From JAPOXR01 sp963662395 (GTDB lineage: Bacteria > Pseudomonadota > Alphaproteobacteria > Rhodobacterales > Rhodobacteraceae), in assembly GCA_963662395.1 (NCBI GenBank), contig OY759511.1, positions 3,782,001 to 3,846,000 on the forward strand: a DNA stretch of 64,000 bases. Reading direction: 5' to 3'. The notes under the pieces were generated by a model. That model was not told the origin of the DNA. It worked only from the letters and a program-made list of their open reading frames with translations, and searched no databases. The position numbers and the translations under genes were made by a program. Shown in pieces: positions 49,494-59,315 of this stretch. Every line of letters starts with the position of its first letter. The stretch's first letter is position 1.

Positions 49494-51377
49494 TCAATAC
49501 ACGACGTTGAGCATGATCATCGAGACCACCAGGAACAGGATGGTCATGATGCCGCCGCTCTTCAGGAAATCGGTGACCTTGTAGCCGGCCGGGCCCATGA
49601 TCAGCGCATTGACCTGGTGCGTTGGAATGATGAAGGAATTCGACGTGGAAATGGCCACGGTCAGGGCGAACAGCGCCGGGCTCGCCCCGGCGGCGACCGC
49701 AATCGAGACTGCCAGCGGAACCAGCAGCACCGTGGCGCCGACATTCGACATCACCAGCGAGAAGGTAGTGGCAAGAATTGCCACGCCGAGTTGCAGCGAC
49801 CAGACCGGCCAGCCAGCCAGGATGACGAGTATCTGCTGGGCGATCCATTCGGCGGTTCCGGTGTTCTGGACCGCCTGTCCGAGCGGGATCAGGCTTGCCA
49901 GCAGGAATACGGTATTCCAGCCAACCGCCCGATAGGCTTCGTCGATGCTCAGAACACGGCTCAGCATCATCCCGACCGCTCCGGTCAGGAGGCAGAGTGA
50001 CAGCCGCACATCGGTGAAGAGGATGAGCGACAGCGATACCACCAGGAACAGGACAGCCCAGCCGACCTTGTGTGGCCGCAACTCCTCCTGCGGAAAATCC
50101 GTTGTCACGACAATGAAATTCCGGTCGCGCTTGACGCGGGTCAGGTTGTCCCAGCGCGTGTGGGCAACCAGCATGTCACCGTCATGAAAGGGAACCAACC
50201 CGATCTGTGTCGGCTCGTGCTCGTCGGTCTTGACGTGGCTGAGGGTCTCTTCGCCGCGATGGATTGCCATGAGGCTAAGGCCGTATGTCTTGCGCAACAA
50301 CAATTGCCGGGGAGTCTTGCCGATCAGCTTGGAATCCGGCGGAATGACCAGCTCGGCGACACCGGCATTGGTCGGGGCGAATTCCTCGACGAAGACATCA
50401 AGCTCCGGCCGGACCACCAGGCCGTAACGGTCGGCAAAACTCCTGACGACATCCTCGCTGCCGACAATGGCCAACCTGCACGGCGCGGCGATTTCGGCGG
50501 TCAGTATCTGGATCATGGATACCTTGCCGCGATAGAAGGTCGAGATGATGTAGAGATTGTTGTCGTTGTTGATGTCGGCCAGGATCTGTCCGACAAGCGG
50601 GCTGTCGGGAGGAACCTCCACTTCAAAGACATCGGCGTGAAGTCCGTAGACACGCTCCAGGTAGTCGGCGGTGCCGCCTCCCGGTGCAGGATCGGTCGAC
50701 TCGGGCGAGCCCGGCAGGACCCAGCGACCGAGCAGCAGGAAATACAGGATGCCGGTTGCGACCAGCGCCGCGCCGATGGGTGTTACCGAAAACAGTCCGA
50801 ACTGCTCCATCCTGGCATCGGCGTGCAGGCCCTCATTGGCGGTCAGGATCAGGTCGTTCAGCAGGATCAGGGGCGATGAGCCGACCATCGTCATCGTGCC
50901 GCCGAGGATCGCGCAAAACCCCATCGGCATCAGGAGGCGACTCAGGGCAATGCCCGATCGCACGGAAATCCGGCTGACAACAGGCAGGAACAGCGCCGCT
51001 GCACCGACATTCTGCAGGAAACTCGAGATCAGCCCGACGGTTCCGGAGACGATCGGCAGCACCCGGACCTCGGTCGTGCCGCCATGTTTCAGGATTGCCG
51101 CGGCAACCTTGCTCATGAGTCCGGTCCGGTCGAGGCCGGCGCCGACAATCATCACCGCGATGATCGAGATCACCGCGTTCGACGCGAATCCGTCGAACAG
51201 GTGGGATGTGTCGGCAAGGCTGCCGAGACCCGGCAGGTAGCTCAGGGTGCCGACCATCACCAGCACGAGAAGCGCAGCCAGGTCGATCCGGATGATTTCC
51301 GACACGAACAGGAATACCGTGAACCCCAGCAAGCCAAGAACAACCGCCATTTCAGAGGTGAATTGCAGGGGTTCCAT
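49494..51377 (-). CDS. SLC13/DASS-type carrier with TrkA-C domains
   Basis: 627 residues from the ATG at 51377 (MEPLQFTSEM). Two sets of membrane helices flank a central soluble part of about 200 residues that contains two TrkA-C-like regions (VFEVEVPPDSPLVGQILADI and AELVIPPDSKLIGKTPRQLL). The second membrane half ends in SNVGATVLLVPLAVSIAVAA and IIPTHQVNALIMGPAGYKVTD. Family members carry divalent anions such as sulfate or dicarboxylates with Na+. The substrate is unknown. It is transcribed leftward, convergent with vapBC. Confidence 0.88.
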   Translation of the reverse strand: MEPLQFTSEMAVVLGLLGFTVFLFVSEIIRIDLAALLVLVMVGTLSYLPGLGSLADTSHLFDGFASNAVISIIAVMIVGAGLDRTGLMSKVAAAILKHGGTTEVRVLPIVSGTVGLISSFLQNVGAAALFLPVVSRISVRSGIALSRLLMPMGFCAILGGTMTMVGSSPLILLNDLILTANEGLHADARMEQFGLFSVTPIGAALVATGILYFLLLGRWVLPGSPESTDPAPGGGTADYLERVYGLHADVFEVEVPPDSPLVGQILADINNDNNLYIISTFYRGKVSMIQILTAEIAAPCRLAIVGSEDVVRSFADRYGLVVRPELDVFVEEFAPTNAGVAELVIPPDSKLIGKTPRQLLLRKTYGLSLMAIHRGEETLSHVKTDEHEPTQIGLVPFHDGDMLVAHTRWDNLTRVKRDRNFIVVTTDFPQEELRPHKVGWAVLFLVVSLSLILFTDVRLSLCLLTGAVGMMLSRVLSIDEAYRAVGWNTVFLLASLIPLGQAVQNTGTAEWIAQQILVILAGWPVWSLQLGVAILATTFSLVMSNVGATVLLVPLAVSIAVAAGASPALFALTVAISTSNSFIIPTHQVNALIMGPAGYKVTDFLKSGGIMTILFLVVSMIMLNVVY

Positions 51378-51769
51378 GTCGCTCCTCGCAGCCGGCCCGG
51401 CGGTCTGCCTCTTCAGGCCGGGATCCTGGCCACCGCCCCGGACAGCGGCTGCCTCCAACCGGGAAGCACCACGGATCCGACACGCCCGTTTCACGTGACA
51501 TCCGGACTGTCGCCAATGGCCGGTCATGCGGCCCGCTCGCCCGGACTCCCGCAGTCGGTAATATCACTGTCCTCGAATTCATCAAACTGCCGCTCGTGGT
51601 CCGGCAAACCGGCCATGCCGGTGTCACTGGAACCGGGTGGCGAGACGGAAATTGTTCCGGTCGTGCCAACTCGTCGAGACAGGGCAGATGTGGATGCCTC
51701 CCGGATACGGAGCAGTGCCGGTAGCGGGTCGCCCTGCCACGACAATGTCGGTGGATGCTCCCGGCTCCG
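51378..51769. other. Gene-free stretch
   Basis: About 390 bases between the SLC13 gene start and the lolD stop, both leftward. No coding frame with recognisable features, and no RNA. It should contain the SLC13 promoter and the lolD terminator; no clear hairpin with a T run was seen. Confidence 0.4.
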
Positions 51770-52471
51770 TCATGGTCGGGTATCGATGGAGCTTTCGACC
51801 AGCCGACCCGATTCCAGGCGCAGGACCCGGTCCATGCGTCGGGCGAGCGAGACATTGTGGGTGGCAATCAGTGCCGCCAGACCGGAGGTACGGGCCGCAT
51901 CGAGCAGCATGTCGAAGACCTGTTCCGATGTCCGGGTATCGAGGTTCCCGGTCGGCTCGTCGGCCAGCAACAGGCGGGGCGAATTGGCAAGGGCCCGGCA
52001 CAGGGCAGTCCGCTGCTGCTCGCCGCCCGAAAGCTCGGCCGGCCGGTGGTTGACGCGGTCGGACAGGCCGACATGGCTCAACCATCCTTGTGCGGTCGCC
52101 GCCGCCTCGGTCTGCCTGGCGCCATTGGCAAGCTGCGGGAGAATGACGTTTTCGAGTGCGGTGAACTCGGGCAGCAGGTGATGAAACTGGTAGACAAACC
52201 CGATATCGCGCCGGCGAATCCCGGTCCGAATGCGGTCATTGGCACCTTCGAGGGAGGTGCCGGCAATGGTCAGCGAGCCGGAATCGGGCGTATCAAGCAA
52301 CCCCGCCACATGCAGCAATGTCGATTTGCCGGCTCCGGAGGGTGCAAGCAGGCCAACGATTTCCCCGGGATGGATGTCAAGATCGATCGTCGTCAGGATC
52401 CTGATTTCATTGACAAGATTCCGGTTGTAGGCCTTGGCGATGCCGCGCATCGAGAGGACGGCCTCACTCAT
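51770..52471 (-). CDS. lolD: Lipoprotein-releasing system ATPase
   Basis: 233 residues. Walker A is LLAPSGAGKST near residue 43; the Q-loop and LolD-specific region reads IGFVYQFHHLLPEFTALENV; the signature is LSGGEQQRTALCRAL and Walker B LLLADEPTGNLD. LolD powers release of outer-membrane lipoproteins to LolA together with the membrane protein encoded upstream, whose stop it overlaps by 8 bases (52464-52471). Confidence 0.94.
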   Translation of the reverse strand: MSEAVLSMRGIAKAYNRNLVNEIRILTTIDLDIHPGEIVGLLAPSGAGKSTLLHVAGLLDTPDSGSLTIAGTSLEGANDRIRTGIRRRDIGFVYQFHHLLPEFTALENVILPQLANGARQTEAAATAQGWLSHVGLSDRVNHRPAELSGGEQQRTALCRALANSPRLLLADEPTGNLDTRTSEQVFDMLLDAARTSGLAALIATHNVSLARRMDRVLRLESGRLVESSIDTRP

Positions 52472-53747
52472 ATCTGAGAGCCTCCACCGGGTTCATCCTT
52501 GCCGCACGGCGGGCCGGGAATATCGTGACCACCAGCGAAAGTGTCATCGAGAGGATCACCGCCGACGCCACGTCCGGAAACTCCAGCCGGGCCGGCAATT
52601 CGGCCAGGAGCCTGACCTCGGGGTCCCAGACACCACCTCCGGCCAGCCTGTTCACCAGGTTGAAGATCGGGTCGATATTGATGGCAAACAGGCAGCCGAA
52701 CGCCACGCCAATTGCCGTTCCGGTGGTGCCGATCAGGGCCCCGCACAGGAAGAACACCCGCATCACCGATCCCCGGCTCAGCCCCATGGTACGCAATATC
52801 CCGATATCCCGTCCCTTGTTCTTGACCAGCATGATCAGGCCCGACACGATATTCGACGTGGCAATCAGCACCAGGATCGACAGGATGATGAACATCACGT
52901 TGTCTTCCATCTGCAGCGCCCGCAGGAAGACGCCGGACGAATCCTTCCACGACCAGGCGTAGTACTGGTTGCCGGCGACTGCCAGCAGCTGCGGCTCGAT
53001 CTCCTCGATCCGCTCCGGTTCAGTGACAAACACCTCGATGACATCGGCGACACCCTCGCGGTTGAGAAAGCGCTGGGCCTCGACAAACGGCATGTAGACC
53101 CGGACCCGGTCGATGTCGTGTCGTCCGACCCCGAAGATGTAGACCACATCGTAACGGTTGATCCGCGGTGAAATCCCGAAGGCGGTCTTGGCGCCGTCCG
53201 GTGACACCAGCCGAATGGTGTCACCGACCCCGACACCAAGCTCGCGGGCAATTCCGGTCCCGATGGCGATACCGTTGTCGAAATCGGCAAGGTCTCCGAC
53301 GGCATTCTCGGGATTGCTGACCAGGGGCAGGATCGTGAGATCCTCCGCGGTCACCCCGAACAGCTGCACGCCGGAATTGCGGACATCGGATGCCGCCAGC
53401 AATTGTGTCCTGATGATCGGCGTGGCGTGGGCAACCCCTTCGACCGATGCCAGCCTTGCGGCAAGCGCCTCGTAATCGGTCAGGACATCGGTACGCTGCC
53501 CGGAGCCGGTCCGGTATGTTCCGGAATAGATCGAGCTGTGGGCGTTGGCACCCAGGATGGTATCGAGGAACTCGGCCCGGAAGCCGGACCGGACGGCCAG
53601 CGTCGCCACCAGCGCAAATACGGCGATGGCAATTCCGGCTATGGAAATCAGCGTCATGGCGCTGACCCCGCCCTCGCTTCTGCGGGACCGCAGGTAGCGC
53701 CATGCAATCATCCATTCGAAACGATCAAACGGAGCGGTGCTGCGCAT
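52464..53747 (-). CDS. lolC: Lipoprotein-releasing system permease, LolC/LolE family
   Basis: 427 residues from the ATG at 53747. It begins with EWMIAWRYLRSRRSEGGVSAM, the usual cytoplasmic start of LolC/E. A first membrane helix (ISIAGIAIAVFALVATLAV) is followed by a large periplasmic domain of about 220 residues. Three C-terminal FtsX-type helices follow, including MRVFFLCGALIGTTGTAIGV. Alphaproteobacteria often have a single LolC/E-like protein acting as a homodimer with LolD. It lies between proS and lolD. Confidence 0.93.
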   Translation of the reverse strand: MRSTAPFDRFEWMIAWRYLRSRRSEGGVSAMTLISIAGIAIAVFALVATLAVRSGFRAEFLDTILGANAHSSIYSGTYRTGSGQRTDVLTDYEALAARLASVEGVAHATPIIRTQLLAASDVRNSGVQLFGVTAEDLTILPLVSNPENAVGDLADFDNGIAIGTGIARELGVGVGDTIRLVSPDGAKTAFGISPRINRYDVVYIFGVGRHDIDRVRVYMPFVEAQRFLNREGVADVIEVFVTEPERIEEIEPQLLAVAGNQYYAWSWKDSSGVFLRALQMEDNVMFIILSILVLIATSNIVSGLIMLVKNKGRDIGILRTMGLSRGSVMRVFFLCGALIGTTGTAIGVAFGCLFAINIDPIFNLVNRLAGGGVWDPEVRLLAELPARLEFPDVASAVILSMTLSLVVTIFPARRAARMNPVEALRYE

Positions 53748-53786
53748 ACTCGTTCGTGCCTTCTGCCGCATGCGGTCCGTGCCGGT

Positions 53787-55133
53787 CTATCGGCCGGAGG
53801 TCGAATAGATCTCGGCGAGCCGGCTGACGGCCAGTTCGGGGCCGAGTTTTTCGCCCTCGCCGCTCCGGCGGCAGGTCAGCTCGACACATCCTTCGGCAAT
53901 TCCCCGCGGGCCGACCGTGATCCGCCATGGCAGCCCGATCAGATCCATGGTTGCAAACTTGGCTCCGGCCCGGTCACCGGTATCGTCGAGGAGTGGCTCC
54001 AGCCCCCTGGCCTGAAGCATGTCGCAGATCCGGTCACAGACCTCGTCGGTCCGGCCATCACCCGGCTTGAGGTTGATCACGCCGACCGGAAACGGCGCCA
54101 CCGCCTCCGGCCAGATGATCCCCCGGTCATCGTGACAGGCCTCGATGATGGCACCGGCCAGCCGTGAAATGCCGATGCCGTGCGAGCCCATATGGACAGG
54201 AAGGTGATTGCCGTCGCCATCAACCACACTCGCTCCCATCGGTTCCGAATACTTGGTTCCGAAATAGAAGATCTGGCCGACCTCGATGCCGCGCGAGACC
54301 TGCCGCCGGTCCGGCGCCACCTGGCGCTCGAACGCCTCCTGGTCATGGGTCTCGTCGGTGCGCGCGTAAGGCGTGGTCCATTCGTCGAAGATAGCCGCAC
54401 AGTCGTTGGCACTGTCATAGTCGATCGACCTGGAGCCAAGCTCGAAGTCGAGAATGGTGCTGTCGAAATACACCTCGGATTCACCGGTCTCGGCCAGCAC
54501 CAGGAATTCGTGGCTGTGGGTGCCACCGATCGGACCGGTATCGGCACGCATGGGAATTGCCTTGAGGCCCATGCGCTCATAGGTCCGCAGGTAGCTGACC
54601 AGGTGCCGGTTGTAGGAATGAATGGCGCAGTCCTGGTCAATGTCGAAATTGTAGCCATCCTTCATCAGGAACTCGCGACCGCGCATCACCCCGAATCTCG
54701 GCCTGATCTCGTCACGGAATTTCCATTGCACGTGGTAGAGCGTGAGCGGAAGATCGCGATAGGAGCGCACATGGTTGCGAAAGATGTCGGTGACCAGCTC
54801 TTCATTTGTCGGCCCGTAGATCAGGCTCCGGCCGTGGCGGTCCCGGATCCGCAGCATCTCGTTGCCGTAATCATCATAACGCCCGGATTCCTGCCACAGT
54901 GCCGCCGGCTGCAGGGTGGGCATCAGCAGAGGAATATGGCCGGCACGCTGCTGTTCCTCGTGCACGATCCGTTCGATTCGCTCCAGGACCCGGAGGCCGA
55001 GCGGCATCCACGAATATATGCCGGCGGCGGCCTGGCGGATCATGCCGGCCCGCAGCATCAGGCGGTGGCTGACGATCTGCGCCTCGGCCGGCGTTTCCTT
55101 GAGGACCGGAAGAAAATATCGCGACATCCGCAT
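53787..55133 (-). CDS. proS: Prolyl-tRNA synthetase, short form
   Basis: 448 residues, the alphaproteobacterial form without the editing insert. Class II motifs are visible: LMLRAGMIRQAAAGIYSWMP and PTNEELVTDIFRNHVRSYRD (TxE region), FRDEIRPRFGVMRGREFLMKD (motif 2), and GSHGIGISRLAGAIIE (motif 3), followed by the anticodon-binding domain. It charges tRNA-Pro. It is upstream of lolC with a 39-base gap, probably one transcript. Confidence 0.96.
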   Translation of the reverse strand: MRMSRYFLPVLKETPAEAQIVSHRLMLRAGMIRQAAAGIYSWMPLGLRVLERIERIVHEEQQRAGHIPLLMPTLQPAALWQESGRYDDYGNEMLRIRDRHGRSLIYGPTNEELVTDIFRNHVRSYRDLPLTLYHVQWKFRDEIRPRFGVMRGREFLMKDGYNFDIDQDCAIHSYNRHLVSYLRTYERMGLKAIPMRADTGPIGGTHSHEFLVLAETGESEVYFDSTILDFELGSRSIDYDSANDCAAIFDEWTTPYARTDETHDQEAFERQVAPDRRQVSRGIEVGQIFYFGTKYSEPMGASVVDGDGNHLPVHMGSHGIGISRLAGAIIEACHDDRGIIWPEAVAPFPVGVINLKPGDGRTDEVCDRICDMLQARGLEPLLDDTGDRAGAKFATMDLIGLPWRITVGPRGIAEGCVELTCRRSGEGEKLGPELAVSRLAEIYSTSGR

Positions 55134-55206
55134 GAATCAACTCTCCTTCCAGGCGGGCCAGGTCGCACCCGGTGTGGTGGATTGCCGGCATTTGGAGGTC
55201 CGGAGG

Positions 55207-56766
55207 CTATACGACCTCGACCCTGGCTTCGCAATCCATTGCCGAGGCCAGCGATTTGAAGCGGGCGGCGGCGGCTTCACCATAGATTTCCTGCAATGCC
55301 GGCGGCAGGTCCAGGGTCAGCCTGTGCTTGCCCGGCTTGAACTTGAGCCTGGCAATCTTTTCCGGCGAGACCACGGCGATCATGGCGCCGAATCGCATGG
55401 CCTTGCCGAGAATCTCCGCCTGCCGGAAACCACTCTCCGGCAGCAACCCGCGATAGCTGGCGAAGACATGCGCGTCACCGCTGTTCCGGTAGCGGTGGAA
55501 CAGGGCCAGGGCAAGAAACACCCGGCCAGCATGATCCAGGCCGCCGAGGTTTGCCCTGGTTGCATTGTCGAAGCTGATCTCGGCCCGGTAGTCGGGATGC
55601 GCCCGCCAGGTCACGTCGTGCAGCAGGCAGGCGGCATGGATCAGCCGCAACCGGTCCGGTCCGGCAGTCTTGAACAGCGGACGGACAAGCCGGAACAGCG
55701 TTTCACCCAGGCCCGGGCGGCGAGCCGAGGATATCTCGGAATGCAGACAGGCTTCGATCAGCGGGTCACGATCTCGCAGATGTTCCGGCATCAGACCGTA
55801 GAGCAGACCTTCGCGGATGCCGTAGCCGGACACGGCTATCTCGGCCGGCTCGAACGCCGCCAGGATTTCCTCGAGCACGATCATCGCCGACGGCAAGGCC
55901 TGCATTCGCTCGGCCGGAAGCCGGTAGCGGGACCGGATGCGGTCAATTCCCGACTTGCGAATCCATGCCATCGTCGAGCCGAGCGAGTCCCGGGACATCC
56001 TGTATTCGTTCAATACCCGCAGCGGGTAGTTGCAATGCTCCATGTGCAGGCGGGCAATCACCCGCCAGGAGCCACCAACCAGGTACAGTGCCGGACAATC
56101 GCGGTCGAATTGCCGACGGGACCGGCCGATCAGCCCGGCGACATGCCGCCGTCGGTCTTTCTCACCCTTGCAGACACGCTCGATTGCCAGCGGTCCCAGC
56201 GCCAGCGTCGTGCAATGGCCGATCTGCCGGTGGCGGAGAGCGGCAAATTCGGCCGAATATCCGCCAATGTCGCAGACCAGCCCGTCGGCATCCGGCCATC
56301 CGAGCAGGACACCCTGTGCAGCAAGACGGGCTTCTTCCTCGCCGCTGGCAATCGCCACCTCGAGTCCGGTCGTTCTCAGCAATTCCCGGCAGAACTCCTC
56401 GCCATCCGTGGAGTCCCTGATGGCGGCGGTGCCGACCCCCACCAGCGAACTCAGCCCCATATCGTCTGCCAGCAGGGTAAACCGGCGGATTGCCGTCAGT
56501 GCCTTATGTCTCCCTTCCGGATGGAGGCGGCCGGTGACGGCGAGCGAGGAGCCGAGGCCGCAGAACACCTTTTCGTTGAAGAAATACGCCGGTGAGCGGG
56601 CTGCACCGTCAAAGACCACCATCCGGACCGAATTCGACCCGACATCGACGATGCCGATGCGACGGAGGCTGCCGAGATCGGGATCGCTGATGATGGCCGG
56701 GACCGAAGCCGACGCCGGCCAGCCCGGCGTATCGCCGGATGAAGCGGTTGCCTCGACAGATGTCAT
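55207..56766 (-). CDS. ppx: Exopolyphosphatase, Ppx/GppA family
   Basis: 519 residues from the ATG at 56766, which overlaps the ppk1 stop (ATGA at 56763-56766). The ASKHA phosphate-binding motifs are present: GIVDVGSNSVRMVVFD near residue 37, VGTAAIRDS, and DGLVCDIGGYSAEFA near 165. The C-terminal HD-like part has LIHAACLLHDVTWRAHP. It hydrolyses polyphosphate made by the coupled Ppk1, or acts on pppGpp. Synthesis and breakdown genes are translated together. Confidence 0.93.
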   Translation of the reverse strand: MTSVEATASSGDTPGWPASASVPAIISDPDLGSLRRIGIVDVGSNSVRMVVFDGAARSPAYFFNEKVFCGLGSSLAVTGRLHPEGRHKALTAIRRFTLLADDMGLSSLVGVGTAAIRDSTDGEEFCRELLRTTGLEVAIASGEEEARLAAQGVLLGWPDADGLVCDIGGYSAEFAALRHRQIGHCTTLALGPLAIERVCKGEKDRRRHVAGLIGRSRRQFDRDCPALYLVGGSWRVIARLHMEHCNYPLRVLNEYRMSRDSLGSTMAWIRKSGIDRIRSRYRLPAERMQALPSAMIVLEEILAAFEPAEIAVSGYGIREGLLYGLMPEHLRDRDPLIEACLHSEISSARRPGLGETLFRLVRPLFKTAGPDRLRLIHAACLLHDVTWRAHPDYRAEISFDNATRANLGGLDHAGRVFLALALFHRYRNSGDAHVFASYRGLLPESGFRQAEILGKAMRFGAMIAVVSPEKIARLKFKPGKHRLTLDLPPALQEIYGEAAAARFKSLASAMDCEARVEVV

Positions 56767-59057
56767 TCGACCTGGTCTTTCGAATGGGCGAGCGTGATCA
56801 CATCCCCGGCACCTGCCGATCCGCGCCCGGACAGCGAGGGATTTTCGATGAAGAACCGGTGGCAATTGAAGAGATGTTCACCGGCCGTCCTGCCGTGCCG
56901 CACGAATACCCCGTCCGGCCGCAGCACCCAGCTTTGAGCCTGGTCGGCCAGGTTTGCTGCCATGATCTGGCTCACGACCTGTTCCTGCACGGTGGGATTG
57001 GTGATTTCCACCAGCGATTCAACCCGGCGGTTCAGGTTGCGGTCCATCCAGTCGGCCGAGGAAATGAACACCCTGGCCCGGGACGATGGCAACGGATGTC
57101 CGTTGGCAAAGCAGACGATGCGGGAGTGCTCGAGGAACCTGCCGACGATGGATTTCACCCTGATGTTTTCCGACAGGCTCCGTATTCCCGGCTTCAGGCC
57201 ACAGATGCCGCGAATGACCAGGCTGGTCCGAACACCGGAGGCGCTGGCGGAGTAGAGTGCGTCGATGACATCCGGATCAATGAGCGAATTCATCTTGGCC
57301 CAGATTTCGGCCGGCAATCCATTCCGGGCATTCTCCTCCTCGGCGGCGATGCATTCGAGAAGCTGTGTCTTGAGATTGACCGGCGAGATGGCCAGCTTCT
57401 CGAGGCTCTCCGGCTTGGCGTAACCCGAGACGTAGTTGATCAGCCGGGTCGCATCGCGGCCGGCAGCCGGGTCGCAGGTAAACAGGCTGAGATCAGTGTA
57501 GACCCTGGCGGTGATCGGATGGTAGTTTCCGGTTCCGTAATGGGTGTAGGTCACCAGCTGGTCGCCCTCTCTCCTGACCACGGTCGAGACCTTGGCATGG
57601 GTCTTCAGGTTGATGAAGCCGTAGACGACCTGGGCACCGGCCCGTTCGAGCCGCCGCGATTGCCTGATATTGGCCGCCTCGTCAAACCGGGCCTTGAGTT
57701 CGATCAGGGCGGTGACCGACTTGCCGTTCTCGGCCGCCTCGCACAGGGCTGCCACGATCGGGCTTTCATTGGAAGTGCGATACAGCGTCTGCTTGATGGC
57801 AACGACATCGGGGTCGAATGCTGCCTGCTGCAGGAACCGGACCACCATGTCGAAGGTTTCATAGGGGTGATGCAGCAACATGTCCTTCTGCCGGACGGCA
57901 GCGAATATGTTTCCATCATGGTCCTTGACCCGTTCTGGCACCCGGGGTGCAAAATTCGGCCAGAGCAGGTCCGGACGCGACTCCATGATCAGCTCGCCAA
58001 GATCCGCAAGTCCGACCATGCCCTGCAACTCGAAGATCTCGGCCTCGCCGATGCCCAGCTCCTTCATGACCAGATCGCGCAGGCGTGACGGCGTGCCCTG
58101 GGTTATCGACAGGTGGATGACCTCGCCGCGCCGGCGCCGCTTCAGGGCGGTTTCGAACTCGCGCACCAGATCTTCCGCTTCCTCCTCGACTTCCAGGTCG
58201 CTGTCCCGCAGCACCCGGAACGCACATTTCTCCACCACCTCGTAGCTGGGAAAGATGTAGCCGATCTTCTCGATCAGCAATTCCTCCAGCGGTATCAGGC
58301 GGGTCTGGCCATCGGCGCCGTCATTCAGCCTGACGAACCGGTTGATCTGCTCGGGAATGGGCAGCAATGCCTGGAGCTTCCGGCCATCCTCGGCCCGGCT
58401 CAACTGCAGGGCGAGGGCAAATCCGGAGCTGGGTATGAACGGAAAGGGATGGGCCGGGTCGATTGCCAGCGGGGTCAACACCGGGAATACCCGGTCGATG
58501 AATACCCGGTCGAGGAAGTCCCGGTCGTTGCTGTCGAGCTTTGACCGGTCAAGCAGGCAGATCCCCTCGGATTCAAGCCCGCCCTTGAGAGATTCCCAGA
58601 CGCTTTGCTGGGCTGTCAGCAGCTTCCGTGTATTGGCGCCGATTTCCCGGAGCTGTTCGGAAGGAAGCAGGCCGTCAATGGCGGCCGGCTGGTTTCCTGA
58701 ACGGGCCAGCTCCCGCAGACCGGCGACCCGAACCGTGTAGAACTCGTCGAGATTCGTGGCCGAGATGGCAACAAACCGGACCCGCTCCAGCAGGGGAACC
58801 GACGGGTCTTGTGCCTCCTCGAGCACTCGCCAGTTGAAGGCCAGCCAGGAAAGCTCGCGGTTGAAAAAGCGGCCGCCGCCACTGATCCGCGGTCCGGGAA
58901 CGTCAACCGGTTCCGGAAAACTGCCCCGCAGGAAATCCGCATCCACCGGGGCGGGTGTGGTCTTTGCTGCCCTTGCCATGTCTGAGCCCGTGTCCTGTCT
59001 AGCTGTTCCGCCAGGCACCGACGCGTCTTTCATCTCGAGGTCCTGCACCCGTTTCAA
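56763..59057 (-). CDS. ppk1: Polyphosphate kinase 1
   Basis: 764 residues if translation starts at 59057; later ATGs at 59033 and 58979 are possible. FFNRELSWLAFNWRVLEEA opens the N-terminal domain. The phosphorylated histidine lies in INLKTHAKVSTVVRREG near residue 470, and LVIRGICGLKPGI and RVFISSADWMDRNLNRRVE are the C-terminal phospholipase-D-like blocks. It makes polyphosphate from ATP at the inner membrane. The pair ppk1-ppx sits beside hdaA/AI-2E, with a macrodomain gene in between. Confidence 0.95.
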   Translation of the reverse strand: MKRVQDLEMKDASVPGGTARQDTGSDMARAAKTTPAPVDADFLRGSFPEPVDVPGPRISGGGRFFNRELSWLAFNWRVLEEAQDPSVPLLERVRFVAISATNLDEFYTVRVAGLRELARSGNQPAAIDGLLPSEQLREIGANTRKLLTAQQSVWESLKGGLESEGICLLDRSKLDSNDRDFLDRVFIDRVFPVLTPLAIDPAHPFPFIPSSGFALALQLSRAEDGRKLQALLPIPEQINRFVRLNDGADGQTRLIPLEELLIEKIGYIFPSYEVVEKCAFRVLRDSDLEVEEEAEDLVREFETALKRRRRGEVIHLSITQGTPSRLRDLVMKELGIGEAEIFELQGMVGLADLGELIMESRPDLLWPNFAPRVPERVKDHDGNIFAAVRQKDMLLHHPYETFDMVVRFLQQAAFDPDVVAIKQTLYRTSNESPIVAALCEAAENGKSVTALIELKARFDEAANIRQSRRLERAGAQVVYGFINLKTHAKVSTVVRREGDQLVTYTHYGTGNYHPITARVYTDLSLFTCDPAAGRDATRLINYVSGYAKPESLEKLAISPVNLKTQLLECIAAEEENARNGLPAEIWAKMNSLIDPDVIDALYSASASGVRTSLVIRGICGLKPGIRSLSENIRVKSIVGRFLEHSRIVCFANGHPLPSSRARVFISSADWMDRNLNRRVESLVEITNPTVQEQVVSQIMAANLADQAQSWVLRPDGVFVRHGRTAGEHLFNCHRFFIENPSLSGRGSAGAGDVITLAHSKDQVE

Positions 59058-59161
59058 CGCTTATTCCATGACCCCGGCAAGGTCTGCAACCTGCCTGACC
59101 GTTCCGCCAGCAAAGTCATTTCATGACCTCCATTGGTTGCGGTTTACCGAGCTGTCGAGAC

Positions 59162-59190
59162 TTGACATATGTACAAAACAGGAACATGTA
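59162..59190 (+). promoter_or_regulatory. Possible promoter of the macrodomain gene
   Basis: TTGACA at 59162-59167 is a perfect -35 match. The -10 region CATGTA after a 17-base spacer is weak. It lies about 125 bases before the macrodomain start. Confidence 0.35.
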
Positions 59191-59315
59191 GCGTTGATTG
59201 ATCACGATCAGTCGAAATTGTCCCGGAGACCTGCGATCACTTTCACCTGCTGGGCATCCCGGCCCGATCACATTGACGGACATCACCATCGGCTGGAGGA
59301 GTCCCGGATTCGGCG